Below, piece by piece: positions 47,401 through 59,089 of a DNA stretch of 64,000 nt (position 1 is its first letter; each line of letters begins with the position of its first letter). This stretch comes from Buddleja alternifolia (Eukaryota > Streptophyta > Magnoliopsida > Lamiales > Scrophulariaceae). The notes below the pieces were generated by a model. The model did no database searches. It saw only the letters and a program-made list of their open reading frames with translations, and was not told the DNA's origin. The stretch is from the NCBI GenBank assembly GCA_019426215.1, contig CM033394.1, positions 868,001 through 932,000 of the forward strand, written 5' to 3'. The translations under genes were made by a program, and so were the position numbers.

Positions 47401-47521
47401 CTGGGCTTTGAAGGATAAGCAGGAGTTTATTGACATTGTTGAGACCGTCTATCGTGGCGCTAGGAAGGGGCGTGGTCTAGTTATTGCTCCAAAAGATTAC
47501 TCCACCAAATATCGTTATTGA
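44479..47521 (+). CDS. YLS8: DIM1 / YLS8, thioredoxin-like U5 snRNP protein
   Basis: Exons 44479-44598 and 47213-47521 give 142 residues, exactly the length of the DIM1 family (human TXNL4A, yeast Dib1). The sequence MSYLLPHLHSGWAVDQAIL, FGHDWDETCMQMDEVLAS, LVDITEVPDFNTMYELYDP, MFFFRNKHIMIDLGTGNNNKI and the end PKDYSTKYRY is almost invariant across eukaryotes, so the call is firm. It is a component of the U5 snRNP and spliceosomal B complex; the thioredoxin fold lacks the redox CXXC. The junction is CAG|ATG after codon 40, GT-AG intron. The single 2614-bp intron is unusual for being largely degenerate tandem repeats. Upstream there is a CTTCGAATAAAAAAGC-type sequence, no clear TATA. Confidence 0.97.
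44690..46065 (+). repeat. Degenerate tandem repeats filling the DIM1 intron
   Basis: A composite unit containing GTGAGAATTGCATCAGTTAG, GGTTACGATTTTGGTC, TTTAGTTTTGATCTTTGAGG, TTATGGTTTACATGTGTTAC, TTTGTGGAGATTTGATGTTA and GAACTCAATTAATC recurs about seven times with insertions and losses. Units range from roughly 120 to 300 bp. The repeats begin about 90 bp after exon 1. Confidence 0.85.
46177..46388 (+). repeat. Exact 99-bp direct repeat in the DIM1 intron
   Basis: 46177-46275 and 46290-46388 appear identical, from ATGCCATTGTACTGACAAA to AATAACCTTTGCACTT, 113 bp apart start to start. Near identity points to a recent duplication. Confidence 0.9.
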
Positions 47522-47524
47522 GTT

Positions 47525-48380
47525 AATATGTACATCTTTCGATGAACCTGTGGTGCAATTCATTTTACTATTTTACAATCTGTACGGGGTTTGCATTTTG
47601 GAATGTTTGGTGTTGCATGGACATAAATGTCTTTGTCCGGTAAATCTTAGCATACATTCAATCTAATTGAACCAAATCAGATTGCTTGGTTTTGCTTTCT
47701 GGGCATGTAAAACATGATGGCTTTGAATCATCTGGTATAACTATCTAAACCTATGAAGGTATTGTATTTTAGACAATAATTTTTGTTGAAGTCTGATTCT
47801 TAGAAGTTTCTAAAACTCTAAATTTTGATATAATTATCACCATCTGTATGGTAGATTGTACAATGCGTGATTACATGGAGATTTGAGTCCAAATATTTTT
47901 TGAGGAATAGAGTTTGTTCGAGAGTATGGTGGTGAAAACTACCTCACTCGCTTGGATCCGACAGCATATGATGATCGTGCTTCGTAACTATCGAATATCG
48001 ATACATCATAAAATAACTCAATAAGAGTCCTAGAGATTTTTATAAAAAAAAAAAACACTAACTACCCCTCTTATTTAGTTTAATTATAGCTCAGTCTGTT
48101 TATTTGAGCACATAACTACCTCCTCTTATAATAGACCTTACAATCGCTAAAACTAATGGATTTGTTGATATCATTAAAAAATATTTTCTAGATTTTTCTG
48201 TTTTTCCCTCGAGGGTGAATATAATTTTTCATATTAAAGATGATGTAATTCTAATTTTTAATTTAGTCTTAAATAAATAATTTCGTAAAAAACTTATTAG
48301 CATCTTTATAATGAAATGCAAATTTGGATTTATGTCAATTTGAATTTGAAAAAAATAAACAAATAAATAAATACCGGGTT
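47525..48380. other. Intergenic, no gene seen
   Basis: DIM1 3' UTR, then AT-rich sequence. No frame or repeat boundary recognised. Confidence 0.5.
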
Positions 48381-48384
48381 TCAG

Positions 48385-49141
48385 TAGGGATGGCAATGGG
48401 GGAGCGTATGAAGCGGGTTTAGCAAAACTCGCTACCCGCCCCATTTAACTTTATTGATACCCACAACCCGCCCCGCCAAGTACCCGACGGGTTCGGATTT
48501 TACCCGTTAAACCCGAATGACTCATGAAAATTTATTAATTAATCATACTTGCAATCGTCTGACCCAAATCCGAATAATCCAACAACTAATAAACTTACAA
48601 TATAGACAAATATCATGGAAATCCACATAAATAATAATCAAATGACATTCATAAGTCTAAATTTAAAATCATATCAATACGATACAACACCAAATAAAAT
48701 CCATGGTCATGTATTTTAATTCTTCTATAGAATATTAAAAATAATTCATAAAACAAAATATTCCAAATTCTTCATCAACTCAACTATAAAATAAAATGAA
48801 CTAGATCATCTTCACTAATCAATTTTCTCTCTTTATGAGACTTTTCAACTTCACATCACTAACTTGGTTAACAAATAAAATTTTATAAATAAAATAAAAA
48901 AGGTTAAGTAATGCAAGCTTTAAGTTACGTTGAATATATTAAATAAAAATTAAAAATTTATTTATTAGAATAATATTAGCAGGGCGGATTGCACTATACC
49001 CACTATCCACCCCATACCCTATCGAGTCATAAATTAAATATTCATAATCCACCCCATAACCCATTTGGTGTACCCAAACCCTCCCCATCGAGGCGGGTTC
49101 AGGGTGAATATCCATCTAACTCTGCCCCATTAGCATCCCTA
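48385..49141. mobile_element. hAT-like non-autonomous element, 757 bp
   Basis: Left end TAGGGATGGCAATGGGGGAG and right end complement TAGGGATGCTAATGGGGC. Subterminal ACCCGCC/GGCGGG-type words are inverted at both sides; the middle is plain AT-rich. Flanking duplication is not clear. Confidence 0.6.
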
Positions 49142-50195
49142 ATTTCTAGGACACGGAATCGAAACCGGAACCGCATTTATTTCTGGGACCCGAAACTGAA
49201 ACCAGAACCGCATAATGAAGGACCCGGAACCGCGAGACCCATGGGACATGTTTTTCACTACCGGAACAGTGAAGCTTGCGGGTACCCGCGAGTTTGGAAC
49301 CGGAACCGCGAGACTCGCGGGTACCCGTGAGTTTGGAACCGAAATCGAAACCGCAAGACTTTTTTTCTTTTTTGGGCTAGATTTTTACCTTTTTTCTTTT
49401 TCTTTTTTTCCATAACTATTCGTTAGTTTTTTTTCTGTTTTTCACTATTTTTTTTTCTATACATTCTCCATATGTATATTTTAATTAATAGCTTAGAAGA
49501 CATGATGGGAGACTAAATTGCAGTGGATTAATTAACAAACACCCGAAATAACTTATTTTTAAATTACAAATAATAATTAGTGAAAAAATAAAACCTATTA
49601 AATAATAATTTTTCATGGATGAATCTTGTTGAGAATATCTACACTGCTTTAGACCAAACAGCCACCCCAAATCATGCTAGTCTCTTAACACATCTTAAGA
49701 ATTACTCCAACATAAAACCGAGACATTATAAATAAATAATCACAACCACATATTAGTGGATGTCGTAACTCTTAACATTGTTCCATTTTTATTTTTATTT
49801 TGGTAAATAAATTGCATAAATATGAAATAAAAGAAAATGCTAGCCGAATCACGGACTTCAAAGAAGACGATGCCAAAACAGAGTCAAAAGGAAATAAAGG
49901 AACATTGTTCCATTCAGTTCCTTGTCTTTGACACATTGACACTTATGCATGTCCCCAAAACAAAACAAATAGTTTGGATATAATAATTTAACAAATCTTT
50001 AGGATTAAGTATTAGAATCAAAATGATTATAAAATTGAGCTTATATTACTAGTATTTAAAAAAAAAAATGGGGCGGTTCTGGGTCCTACCCGGAACCATT
50101 GGGCCCAAAATATATGCAACCAGAGCCGATTCCTGTCAAAAGAACCGGATCCGTCGAGGCGGTTCCGGGTAGGACACAGATCTGTTGCCATCCCT
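49142..50195. mobile_element. Related hAT-like element, partly degraded
   Basis: The right end is the complement of TAGGGATGGCAACAGATC; left side starts directly after the preceding element with GGACACGGAATCGAAACCGG, the inverse of GGTTCCGGGTAGGACAC at the right. GGAACCGCGA and GGTACCCGCGAG repeats fill 49150-49370. The TIR tip on the left is missing or merged with the neighbour, so the boundary is approximate. Confidence 0.5.
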
Positions 50196-50521
50196 AAAAA
50201 TGTTAGAATTTTAGTTTATACATGTTTGGGTTTCTTTTTTTAATTCCACTATGCCTTGCATGCCACGATATATACCAAACCAACACAGTCAATAACAAAG
50301 ACTAAATTAGAATTCATCCTCAATAGTTGCGGATGATTTGGACGAGCGGATGATTTGGATGTCCAAACCATAGATTCAGTTGAAACTCATTCTCAAAAAT
50401 GGAGGATGCATTTGATTTTAACTCAAAATTTAATAAACATTTCAGGGGTAAACATTTGATTTTATCATTAGTTGGAATCGACTAAATTATTTAACCATAA
50501 GAATTTCCTGTACTAAATACT

Positions 50522-52375
50522 TCACTTGCCCTCTTGGCCAAAATCCATGGACGTCCCTTGAAGATCACACGCACGCTGCTCACACTCTAACTTGCCCCAC
50601 CGTGCATCAACTCGTTCACACGGAAATATAACCTTGCCCAAGCTGGTCAAACAAGAACGAGAAATAACAACTCTAAGCTCGTATAATCAAGATATATAGA
50701 ATCCGAAAACAACCCAAGTAGAAGAGAGCATATGGCAGTGAATGAATCTATCGAGCACAACACAGATTGTATACCTCCTATTAACTACATTATGCGTGTG
50801 ACATAACCATTGGGAGAATTCATCATGAGATCCAACTTGTACAGGGTTCGCTCTGCATAACATTTTAAATGTAAAAGTTATGGTGGATATATAAAACTTT
50901 ATGCTAAGAATAATAGGTCTTAAAAATGACGGATCTCACTACGGGAAGTGGGGGGAGGGGGTAAGAAGGAGAGAGACAGAGTATGCACCTTAGAACTTCT
51001 TTGAAGTGATCTGCACATTCCTTACAAGGATACATGCGAGATAATATTGCCATCTGCATAAAAACGCGCGAGCGTAACACGAGTTTTATAGAAACTGCTG
51101 AATAAACCAATTACTTGGAACCGAATTCTCTCACAGGTATTATATCAAAATGATCTACTTTTTTCTTTGGTAATGATTCAACACTAGCATAAATATTATT
51201 TCCAAGAAAAACAAATAAATGAAGTATCGTTTTGAAAGCGAAATAACAAGAAATCTAACGTTTACGCACCCAATGATTAAGAAAACAAAAGTAATCAACG
51301 ATATTAAGGAAGACAATCATTTTTTCGGAATCACCATATTTGAATGCAGAGGAGGAGCCAGGGGGGGTTGGTAGGGGTACCCCCCCCCCCCCGGTGAAAA
51401 TTTATTTTTTTAGCCTACACCATTTTGATTTTTAAAATTTTGCCCCCCAAAACCAAAGAATATCAAGTTTCTCCCCATTTTTTCATGCCCCCCCCCCCTC
51501 CCCCCGAATATGAGATCCTAGCTCCGTCCCTGATTGCATGCACATAACAAAAAAACGACATTGAAACTAAGAAGAAAGTCATTCCTTTAACACACATGGC
51601 AAACCTTGCAATATAAAACAATCTCATACCAGCTCTTTTACATCTTTCTTCTGTTGCCTAGTTGGCTTGTCTGGATACTGGGAAAATAAGAAAACTTAAG
51701 ACAATCAACACAACATGTTAATCATAAAAAGAATATGAAAAAGCAATTAGCAATATATTAGGCAGATGACATTACAAATTGCACATAAACGACCAATTGG
51801 AGATTGTTCACATCCTTATCCAAGAAAGAACGATTCAAAAGAGCCCAATCTCCCATAATAGAACAACAGAAATTCGAAACAAGCGATGCATATGAACAAA
51901 AAACCTGAGCTGCGAGTGTGTGAAGAAATGTCCACGTAGCTCTTCCAAGTTCTTCTTTTGTTGTTGGGCCCGAAGACTTACCCTGTAAATTCACAAGCAA
52001 CACAAAAAGATGATCGAACCTATATCTAGTTCATATATGTATACATATATATATATATATTTCTAAAAAGGGTCGCACGCAATTGAAAGAAACTGGAATT
52101 CAGTAATCACGTAAATGATGGTATATTATTAAAAAGAAAGCCCATTGAGGACTTTTATCAAACAGGTTGCATGCTCGGATCGAAACTGAAAATACCTTTT
52201 TAAGGATTTCGGCGGGTTGAAGAAGATTTGAATCGGGTGACAAAAGTGGGGTGTGGTTTGTGGTGTGTGAGAGTGAAGGTGAAGGTTGAAGAATGAAGTG
52301 GGAAAGATGGGTCTGGACACACTCTGAAACTTTGCCAAACGCTTGGAACAGAAGCTGAAACGGATTTTCGGACAT
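50522..52375 (-). CDS. ERV1: ERV1 / ALR FAD-linked sulfhydryl oxidase
   Basis: Re-oxidises the Mia40-type disulfide relay in the mitochondrial intermembrane space, passing electrons to FAD. Six exons: 52375-52196, 51982-51905, 51677-51630, 51053-50989, 50852-50775, 50642-50522; they total 570 nt, 189 residues, close to the 191 of Arabidopsis ERV1. Visible features: [31 protein letters not shown], the redox centre YPCKECADHF, the FAD-binding HNVVNRSLGK, and the plant-type C-terminal shuttle disulfide C-X4-C (LECEQRACDL) placed after the core rather than in the N-terminal part as in yeast and animals. Start MSENPFQLL was chosen by likeness to plant ERV1; a Met two codons upstream is possible. 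An hAT MITE sits in intron 3. Its 5' flank is a copy of RanBP1 intron sequence. Confidence 0.93.
51347..51532. mobile_element. hAT-type MITE in ERV1 intron 3
   Basis: Left end CAGAGGAGGAGCCAGG, right end complement CAGGGACGGAGCTAGG; 8-bp flanks TTTGAATG and ATTGCATG match at six positions. Rich in C and G runs. Same class as 12667 and 41928. Confidence 0.72.
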
Positions 52376-52385
52376 CCACATACTT

Positions 52386-53600
52386 TGATTTGAAATTAGT
52401 TTTTCTGCCGAAAATTTGGTCTTATGGTTTTGAATTTGATTTGATGCACTAGATTACGGTGATTTTGTTTTTATGCGGTTGATTCAGTAGATGTAGCAGT
52501 TTGTAGGAATTGGTGCGATTTATTCTGTATACGGTAAATTTGGAGTAACTTAATGTTGAGAAAATGGTACTTTAGGGTTTTAAATGGATTAATGCAATTG
52601 ATGATTCTCTGTATGTGGATTTTATAACGTAGGGGAAAATTCTTGTATGAACCGAGTTTTGAACCCTAATTGTGAATAGGATTGTCAATTGAGTCGGATC
52701 TATCCGAAGTCCGATCATTCGGTTCGCTTAAGTATGAGCCGAGTTAAATTGAATATGAGTCGGGCCGAATTTGAGCTTACAAATTGAACTCGCCCAATTT
52801 GTGAGCTGAGCTTGAGCTTTGATAGGCTCAGCCCGAATAGCCCGAAATCAAAATTTTCTCTGGTTAATGCTTTGTCACATATAACTATATGAATCACATT
52901 ATAGATTTTTAAGCTTGAAGTTTATGAAATCATTTTTAAGCTTGAAGCTTATGAAATCGATTAAATATATATATTAGTAGAAACTTTTGATCCAAGGAGA
53001 TTTTGGAAGAATTTTTAATTATTTTATATCACTTTATGTCACCTCATATACATTGATAAAGATTCTAAATTTTCATAATTATTATTGTAGACTTTGTGGC
53101 TCCATTAATAACATTTGAAATTATACATACTCATTAGCGTAAATATTTATTCAATGTACTATTCGAAATTAATCTCTTAATATGATTTTATTAGATACCT
53201 TTTTTTATTTGAAAAAAAACTAATGAGCCGACCCGAAATAGGCCCGAAGCTCGTAAAAACGTGAGTCTAAGTTTGAGTCGAGCTGAAGAAAAAATTTATG
53301 AGCTGAGTTTGAGCCTATAATATTCAAACTCGATGAGTTTGAGCTTGAGCCACCGTAAACTCGGCTCATAGAGCCCGATTGACAGCCTTACCTGTGAACC
53401 TTGTGGTTATGAATAAAACAACTCATTTGTTTTGCAATTAAAAATTATATATTAAATTATGTGTATTATTCATATTTATAAGGTACACATGTGAGTTCAA
53501 GACCCAATGTATATAAGTATTTTCCTGACATACTTGATGCAATTGTAATTATGTTTAAGTTGCGTAATTATTGTTTACTTTATGTTTTTGCTTGTTTTTG
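52386..53600 (+). repeat. Copy of RanBP1 intron 1 sequence upstream of ERV1
   Basis: 52386-52640 matches 56133-56390 (TTTTTCTGCCGAAAATTTG, TTGATTTGATGCACTA, GATTCAGTAGAT, GTAGGAATTGGTGCGATTTA, ACGGTAAATTTGGAGTAAC). 53530-53600 matches 56005-56060 (GCAATTGTAATTATGTTTAAGTTGCG). The gap between is the hAT-like element at 52677. Confidence 0.8.
52677..53390. mobile_element. hAT-like non-autonomous element, 714 bp
   Basis: Ends TAGGATTGTCAATTGAG and complement TAAGGCTGTCAATCGGGC; flanking ATTGTGAA (52669-52676) and CCTGTGAA (53391-53398) match at six of eight bases. GAGCTTGAGCT-type words are inverted at both ends. It interrupts the duplicated RanBP1 intron segment. Confidence 0.65.
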
Positions 53601-53869
53601 CTTTTTACAGGAGATTTTCTTACCTTTTTTGCTTTCAATTCCTTAAAAATTTACCTTTCAATCAATATATTCACAATTTCACGCAATTTCAATCAATAAT
53701 AATTTACTCCATTCAATACATTTTCTCCCTCTTTCATGCTTTACAATTTCTAATTTAAATTTTAATAAATAACTAAATAAATAAAATTATCATGCATGAA
53801 TAAATCATTTTTGAGCGAATGAGATCAGTGAAGCTGGTCCATTGGTTCACTTAATACTTTTAGGGAAAA

Positions 53870-53990
53870 CTACGCACAGATCCCATCTGTGATTACCAAA
53901 ATCCCTCACTTATTGAATGAGTATACTTTATGTAATTTTCATTGAGTGAGGATTTTTTTTGGTAATTACACATGGTGTCTGTGCTTTTAT
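53870..53990. repeat. Short foldback of the 'TAATTACACA' family
   Basis: TGTGATTACCAAAATCCCTCAC on the left is inverted as GTGAGGATTTTTTTTGGTAATTACA on the right. About 120 bp. Confidence 0.55.
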
Positions 53991-54120
53991 AAAATTGTAA
54001 AAGAGTGTGTTAGTGAAACCAACAATATATGATTAACATGTTTCATTAACCTCGATCCATCATAAAATAACTCAATAAAATAACTCAATAAGAGTTTTAT
54101 AAACATATTCATTTATTTAA

Positions 54121-54675
54121 GGACAAAGTGCACTTTACCCTCTCTAAAGTTCACCTTTTGAGTACTAACCCACCTCAAAACTTAAACAAGATACTATGCA
54201 CCCTAACATAATTAAATGTCTAGAACTTTGCCCCAAATTTGAACATTCAGGTGAAAATTTTAACATGTCAACCTTTGTTTATTTGTATGGATTTAGAACT
54301 TTCTTTTTTATCTTTGCATCAAAACATCTTTTTCAGGATCTTTTTCTTAAAATATTAATTATTGCCTCGGATTTTTCAAAAATGCATAAGTCGATTTTAG
54401 AATTCATGTTTCTACGTACTCACTTTTAGCGTCAATTTACATTATAAAACATAATTGATTAGCGTAGGAGATGATAAATGATAATTATGGTCTTACAAGT
54501 TCATAATGATTGTAAGACTGAATACCTGATAAATATAATACAAGCATTGGTTTTGGTGCAAAATATTATACATTTTAATTTTCTAGGAGGCATTGTCTCT
54601 TTTATTTTTTTGTGTTTTAGAGGGGTCTAGTGCTAAAAGGTAGGTTTTGGAGGGGTGAAGTGCATTTTGCCCTTT
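54121..54675. mobile_element. Foldback MITE, ~555 bp
   Basis: The left GGACAAAGTGCACTTTACCC is inverted on the right as GGGTGAAGTGCATTTTGCCC; the arms also share TAAAGTTCACCTTTTGAGTAC against TAGTGCTAAAAGGTAGGTTT. No coding frame. Confidence 0.68.
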
Positions 54676-54878
54676 ATTTTTTTTCTTTTAAATGAAACGG
54701 TTACATCGGATATTGAATCAACAATTATAATCAATAATTTTTAATACAAACTAGTAATAACGGACTACAAACTAGTGACAAGGGACAACGGATTACTATA
54801 TAAATAAAGAAATAATTCACACATATAGTGGAATCAAACCCATAACTCCTAACTCGTGGCTTCAATCTTAACGACTAA

Positions 54879-55375
54879 GGCCTTGTTTGTTTATGTTTTT
54901 AAATTCCATTTTCAATATTCTGAATCACAAAATTCTAAAAATCCATAACACAAACCATTTTCATTTAAATTCTACCTAACTTTTTCAATTCCCCATATAA
55001 CTACCTATCACTCACTATATCAATCATTTCACACATTTATCAATCAACATCATTTCCTCCAATCATTACTTTCTATTCAATCTTCCACTTTTACTATATA
55101 TTAATAATAAATTTCAAATTTCAAATTTCAAAATATATTAATATTAAATTAACTTTATATATCTATCTATCTTATTTTATTATTTATTTATTCACATAAT
55201 CATTACACAAATAATTAACTCAATTATTTAATTCATATTTTACAAATCTCAACCACTATTTAAAAAATAAACAAACACAACACACATCATATCAATTCTC
55301 ACACGAATCCATATAAATATGCATTTTCCGAGAAATTTTCAGAATTTCATCTCAAAAACATAAACAAACAGAGCC
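54879..55375. mobile_element. Tourist-like (PIF/Harbinger) MITE, 497 bp
   Basis: Starts GGCCTTGTTTGTTTATG and ends with inverse CATAAACAAACAGAGCC; TAA duplicated at 54876-54878 and 55376-55378. Ends about 220 bp upstream of the RanBP1 start codon. Confidence 0.82.
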
Positions 55376-55593
55376 TAAGTAATCATGAAATTTTGCCCTT
55401 TATTCAATGCTATAAAACAAAAAAGTAAGTATAATGGGCTTAGCCCACCAAAGCCCAATACCGTTCAATCGAAACCCCATATAAAACGAAATCTATACAT
55501 ACACAATTACACACACTCCACCAGCACTCCTCTCATCACTGCTAAAACCCTAAGCCAGATCTCAATCTCTCTCCAGTCCGCCCTCGTGCAGTT

Positions 55594-58500
55594 ATGTCAG
55601 GCTCAAAAGAACCGACAAACCCTAAAAGAGAGGAAGACGAAGAGGATGATTCAAAACCACCGGCTGATGACGAGGATACCGGAGCTCCGGTTGCGCCGAT
55701 CGTGAAACTTCAAGAAGTCGCCGTTACCACCGGCGAAGAAAATGAAGATGTTCTACTCGATTTGTGAGTTAATCGATTACTTACTTTGATTTGAAATAAT
55801 ATGCTGCTTGTTATTAGTTTTTGTGCGGAAAATTTGTTTTAGGGTTTTGAATTGACTTGATGCGCTACATTGCGGTGGATTTGTCTTTGTGCGATTGAGT
55901 CTGTGGATGTAGCGGATTGTAGGAATCGGTGCGATTTTTAAATGGATTAATGCAGTTGATGAAGCTTGGTTTATCGATTTTATTACGTATGTGGCGTGGG
56001 AGATGCAATTGTGATTATGTTTAAGTTGCGTGATTATTGCTTACTTTAATGTTTTTGTTTTTCTTGGAACTTGTTTTTAGCTGAAGGATTTAGAATGTAT
56101 TATTTGCAGCTTGTTTGTGTTGCTTACTTTGATTTGAAATGAGATGCTGCTTGTTATTAGTTTTTCTGCCGAAAATTTGTTTTAGGGTTTTGAATTGATT
56201 TGATGCACTAAATTATGGTGATTTTGTTTTTATGCGATTGATTCAGTAGATATAGGAGTTTGTAGGAATTGGTGCGATTTATTCAGTATACGGTAAATTT
56301 GGAGTAACTTAATATTGCAGAAAAGTGGTACTTTAGGGTTTAAATGGATTAATGCAGAAGCTTGGTTTGTCAATGTTATTACCTATGTGGCATGCGTGGT
56401 GCAATTTTGATTATGAATAAGTTTTGTAATTATTGTTATTGAATTTTTTTTAATGATCAATGTGACGTGTGTATACATTTGTTGGCTTGATGCAATACAT
56501 ATATGTTTTTGTTTGTTTTTTTATTTTTCTTCGCACTTGTTTTTGGCTGAAGGATTTGGAATGTATTATCTGCACCTCGTATGTGTTGATTGGTTTTTGT
56601 AGTGTTTGAATATTATGGTGTTGCTAGTGTGTGTGTATGTTATTTATGATTATTAATCTTGGATTGTTATCATTGGTAGGAAATCAAAGTTGTATAGATT
56701 TGACAAGGATGGTAACCAATGGAAGGAGAGGGGAGTTGGGACTGTGAAGCTACTAAAGCACAAGGAGAGTGGCAAAGTTCGGCTTGTTATGAGGCAAAAC
56801 AAGACTCTGAAGATCTGTGCCAACCATCTTGGTGAGGAAATCATATGCTTATATTTGTGTATCTGTATGTTCTCGGTTGTGTGTATATGCGAGGAGTGTA
56901 TGTATCTAATATCGATTTTCTTGATGCTATAAATGGGATCTCAGTTGTATGAATTTATTGTGTAATATTTTGTTAAAGATTCATATCTTATATTTATGAG
57001 GTGTGCATTTGACTGAAAATTGAGTTTGCTTTGTCACTGTAGTTCTGCCCACAATGTCGGTGCAAGAGCATCAAGGGAACGATAAGTCGTGTGTGTGGCA
57101 TGCTGCTGATTTTGCAGATGGAGAGCTGAAGGAAGAGTTTTTCTGTATTCGGTTTGCCTCTGTGGAGAGTGAGTCAATTCTACTTTATAAGTAGCTTTTC
57201 ATGCCCATATTCCCTTTTTTTCTGTGCTGTAACAAAGTAAAATGGTAAATTTATGTTATTATATGCCCTTGGATTAAATGTTGAACAAATCGAAGCATAT
57301 GAGTCTGTAACCACACCTCTTAAGTTCTTGGGTAATCTACATTCTATACTTTTTGTTGAAGTAGCTTTATTTTTAAGGTCTAGTGTTCTTTGTGTAACTA
57401 TGGAGGTTTCTTTGTCTAATAGTTTCAAATTTGAATGTTCATGATAAAATACAAAAGTCAATCCTGTTAGGTTTCATACAAAAGGGATCCAGGCATTTAT
57501 GTTAAAAATTTCATACCCATTTGAGTCTGTTAGGACATTTTGCTAACCAGTAATTCATGTCTCATCCGAACATGTGATAAATGGCTTCTCTTCTGTTGAT
57601 TTGCTTTTGATTCAATTGTTTGAATAAAATCCAGAATCTTGCAGCCTTTCACATTCAATAAGATTGTATGCCTATAACTAAGGATCACTTACAAGTTTAA
57701 CTTTAGGAAACATGGATAACATCCGCCGTATCTTTTTTACATACGTTGAACAAATTCTGATTTGCCTATGGCTGTGGCATTGGTTTGAAATATAGAAGTA
57801 AAACTTTTTGGGGAAACAGGTGTCCCTAGACTACGAAATTAAGTATGTACTTTTTGTAAAATGATTGAATCTTACTATATCTCTGTACTCTTTATGTTCT
57901 TGTCTTTGGTAAAATTATAATTTTTTGTTTTGTTTTATAAGCTAGGCAAGAGGTTAGTGGATGGTTTGACAATGGAGTCTTAAGGGTACTATTGGTATCA
58001 ACATGGGGGAGGGGTGAGGGAAAGGATTCTTGTCCTTCCTTCATGGGAATAGGTACTAGGCAGGGAAGAAAAAGCCAAACTCTTATTTTTTTAATTATAA
58101 CATGACCAAAATAAAAGGAGGGAAGATTGAAATTTTACACTTACACTCTGTTTGGTTCAAGAGTTTTGGTGAAGAAAATAAAGTGTTATTTGTTTTCCAT
58201 CATTTAATTTTTCTCAAAATAATAATTAGATTTCCTTCCTATTTTGTTTTCCATTTCATTTCACTAGTAATCAAAGAAGGAAAAATGAATTTTCTTGTGT
58301 TTTCTGTTCCTTTACTTGGCAATTTCCTTGAACCAAATAGAGCATTGTCCATTTTCCTCTCCATCTGGCCTTTCTACTAAGAAAAATTGAGAGGTGCACC
58401 TCTTTCCTGACCTGTTCTCTTTCAAATAGTATTGTACTTGACCATACATTTTCACATTTTTGAGTTTGGATTGTCTTGTTGATCAATTTTCTTTCCCTTA

Positions 58501-59076
58501 TCCTAGAAGACAGTTTTACCGATAAAAGAAAGTAAAATTACTGGAATATTGCTTCTTCCCTGTGAGATGAAAAATATATTATTGGGGTCGTCTGCATTCA
58601 TGGCATGCAAAAGATTTCATGTAGATTATGTGTTCAATCTTGTTTTTCACATACTCCAGTTATTATTCAGTCACTGCTCTCAGTTGGAATCAAGCATTGC
58701 ATGCGATCTGAATTATCTCCTGATTTACTTATTTTCCCCTTTTCTTTCCCTGTTTGTTTCAGATTGCAAAGCTTTCAAGGATAAGATTGAAGAAATCACT
58801 GAATCTCAAGAACAGGACGGTGGAGAGAGCGAGGAAGGCACCACTGCTGCCAATCTCATTGAAAACTTGAGTGTGAAGGAAAAAGAGAAGGAAGAGAAAC
58901 CAGAGGCCAAAGAAGCACCTTCATCCTCAGAAGAGAAACCAGCACCTGCATCCTCAGAAGAGAAACCAGCACCTGCATCCTCAGAAGAGAAACCAGAGGC
59001 CAAAGAAGCACCTGCATCCTCAGAAGAGAAAAAGGACGAGAATAAGAAGCAGGAAAAATCTACCGATGATAAGTAA
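55594..59076 (+). CDS. RANBP1: Ran-binding protein 1 (RanBP1)
   Basis: Cofactor of Ran GTPase: binds Ran-GTP, promotes release from exportins and GTP hydrolysis by RanGAP, mostly cytoplasmic. Exons 55594-55763, 56680-56831, 57043-57168 and 58763-59076 total 762 nt, 253 residues. The Ran-binding domain spans about residues 38-155: [102 protein letters not shown]. The N-terminus is acidic ([21 protein letters not shown]), the C-terminal ~90 residues are Glu/Lys/Ser-rich with four repeats of SSEEKP. Every junction keeps phase. Intron 1 is internally duplicated and part of it was copied next to ERV1. It is convergent with the NDR kinase gene. Confidence 0.95.
55783..56560 (+). repeat. Internal duplication in RanBP1 intron 1
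   Basis: A ~340-bp unit starting TACTTTGATTTGAAAT, then GCTGCTTGTTATTAGTTTTT, ATTTGTTTTAGGGTTTTGAA, TTGATGCRCTA, GTAGGAATYGGTGCGATTT and later TTAGCTGAAGGATT or TTGGCTGAAGGATT occurs from 55783 and again from 56128. Confidence 0.75.
58140..58355. mobile_element. Possible Tourist-like MITE in RanBP1 intron 3
   Basis: ACTCTGTTTGGTTCAAGAG on the left and its inverse CCTTGAACCAAATAGAGC on the right; ends and target duplication are not clear. Confidence 0.4.
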
Positions 59077-59089
59077 GGAAGCGTTCTTG

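Noticed and set aside
49215..49415. Frame with GTREFGTGT repeats
   Set aside because: Produced by GGAACCGCGAG-type repeats of the hAT-like element end; not protein-coding.
54196..54429. 77-codon frame between ERV1 and RanBP1
   Set aside because: Falls inside the foldback MITE at 54121-54675 and has no recognisable feature.
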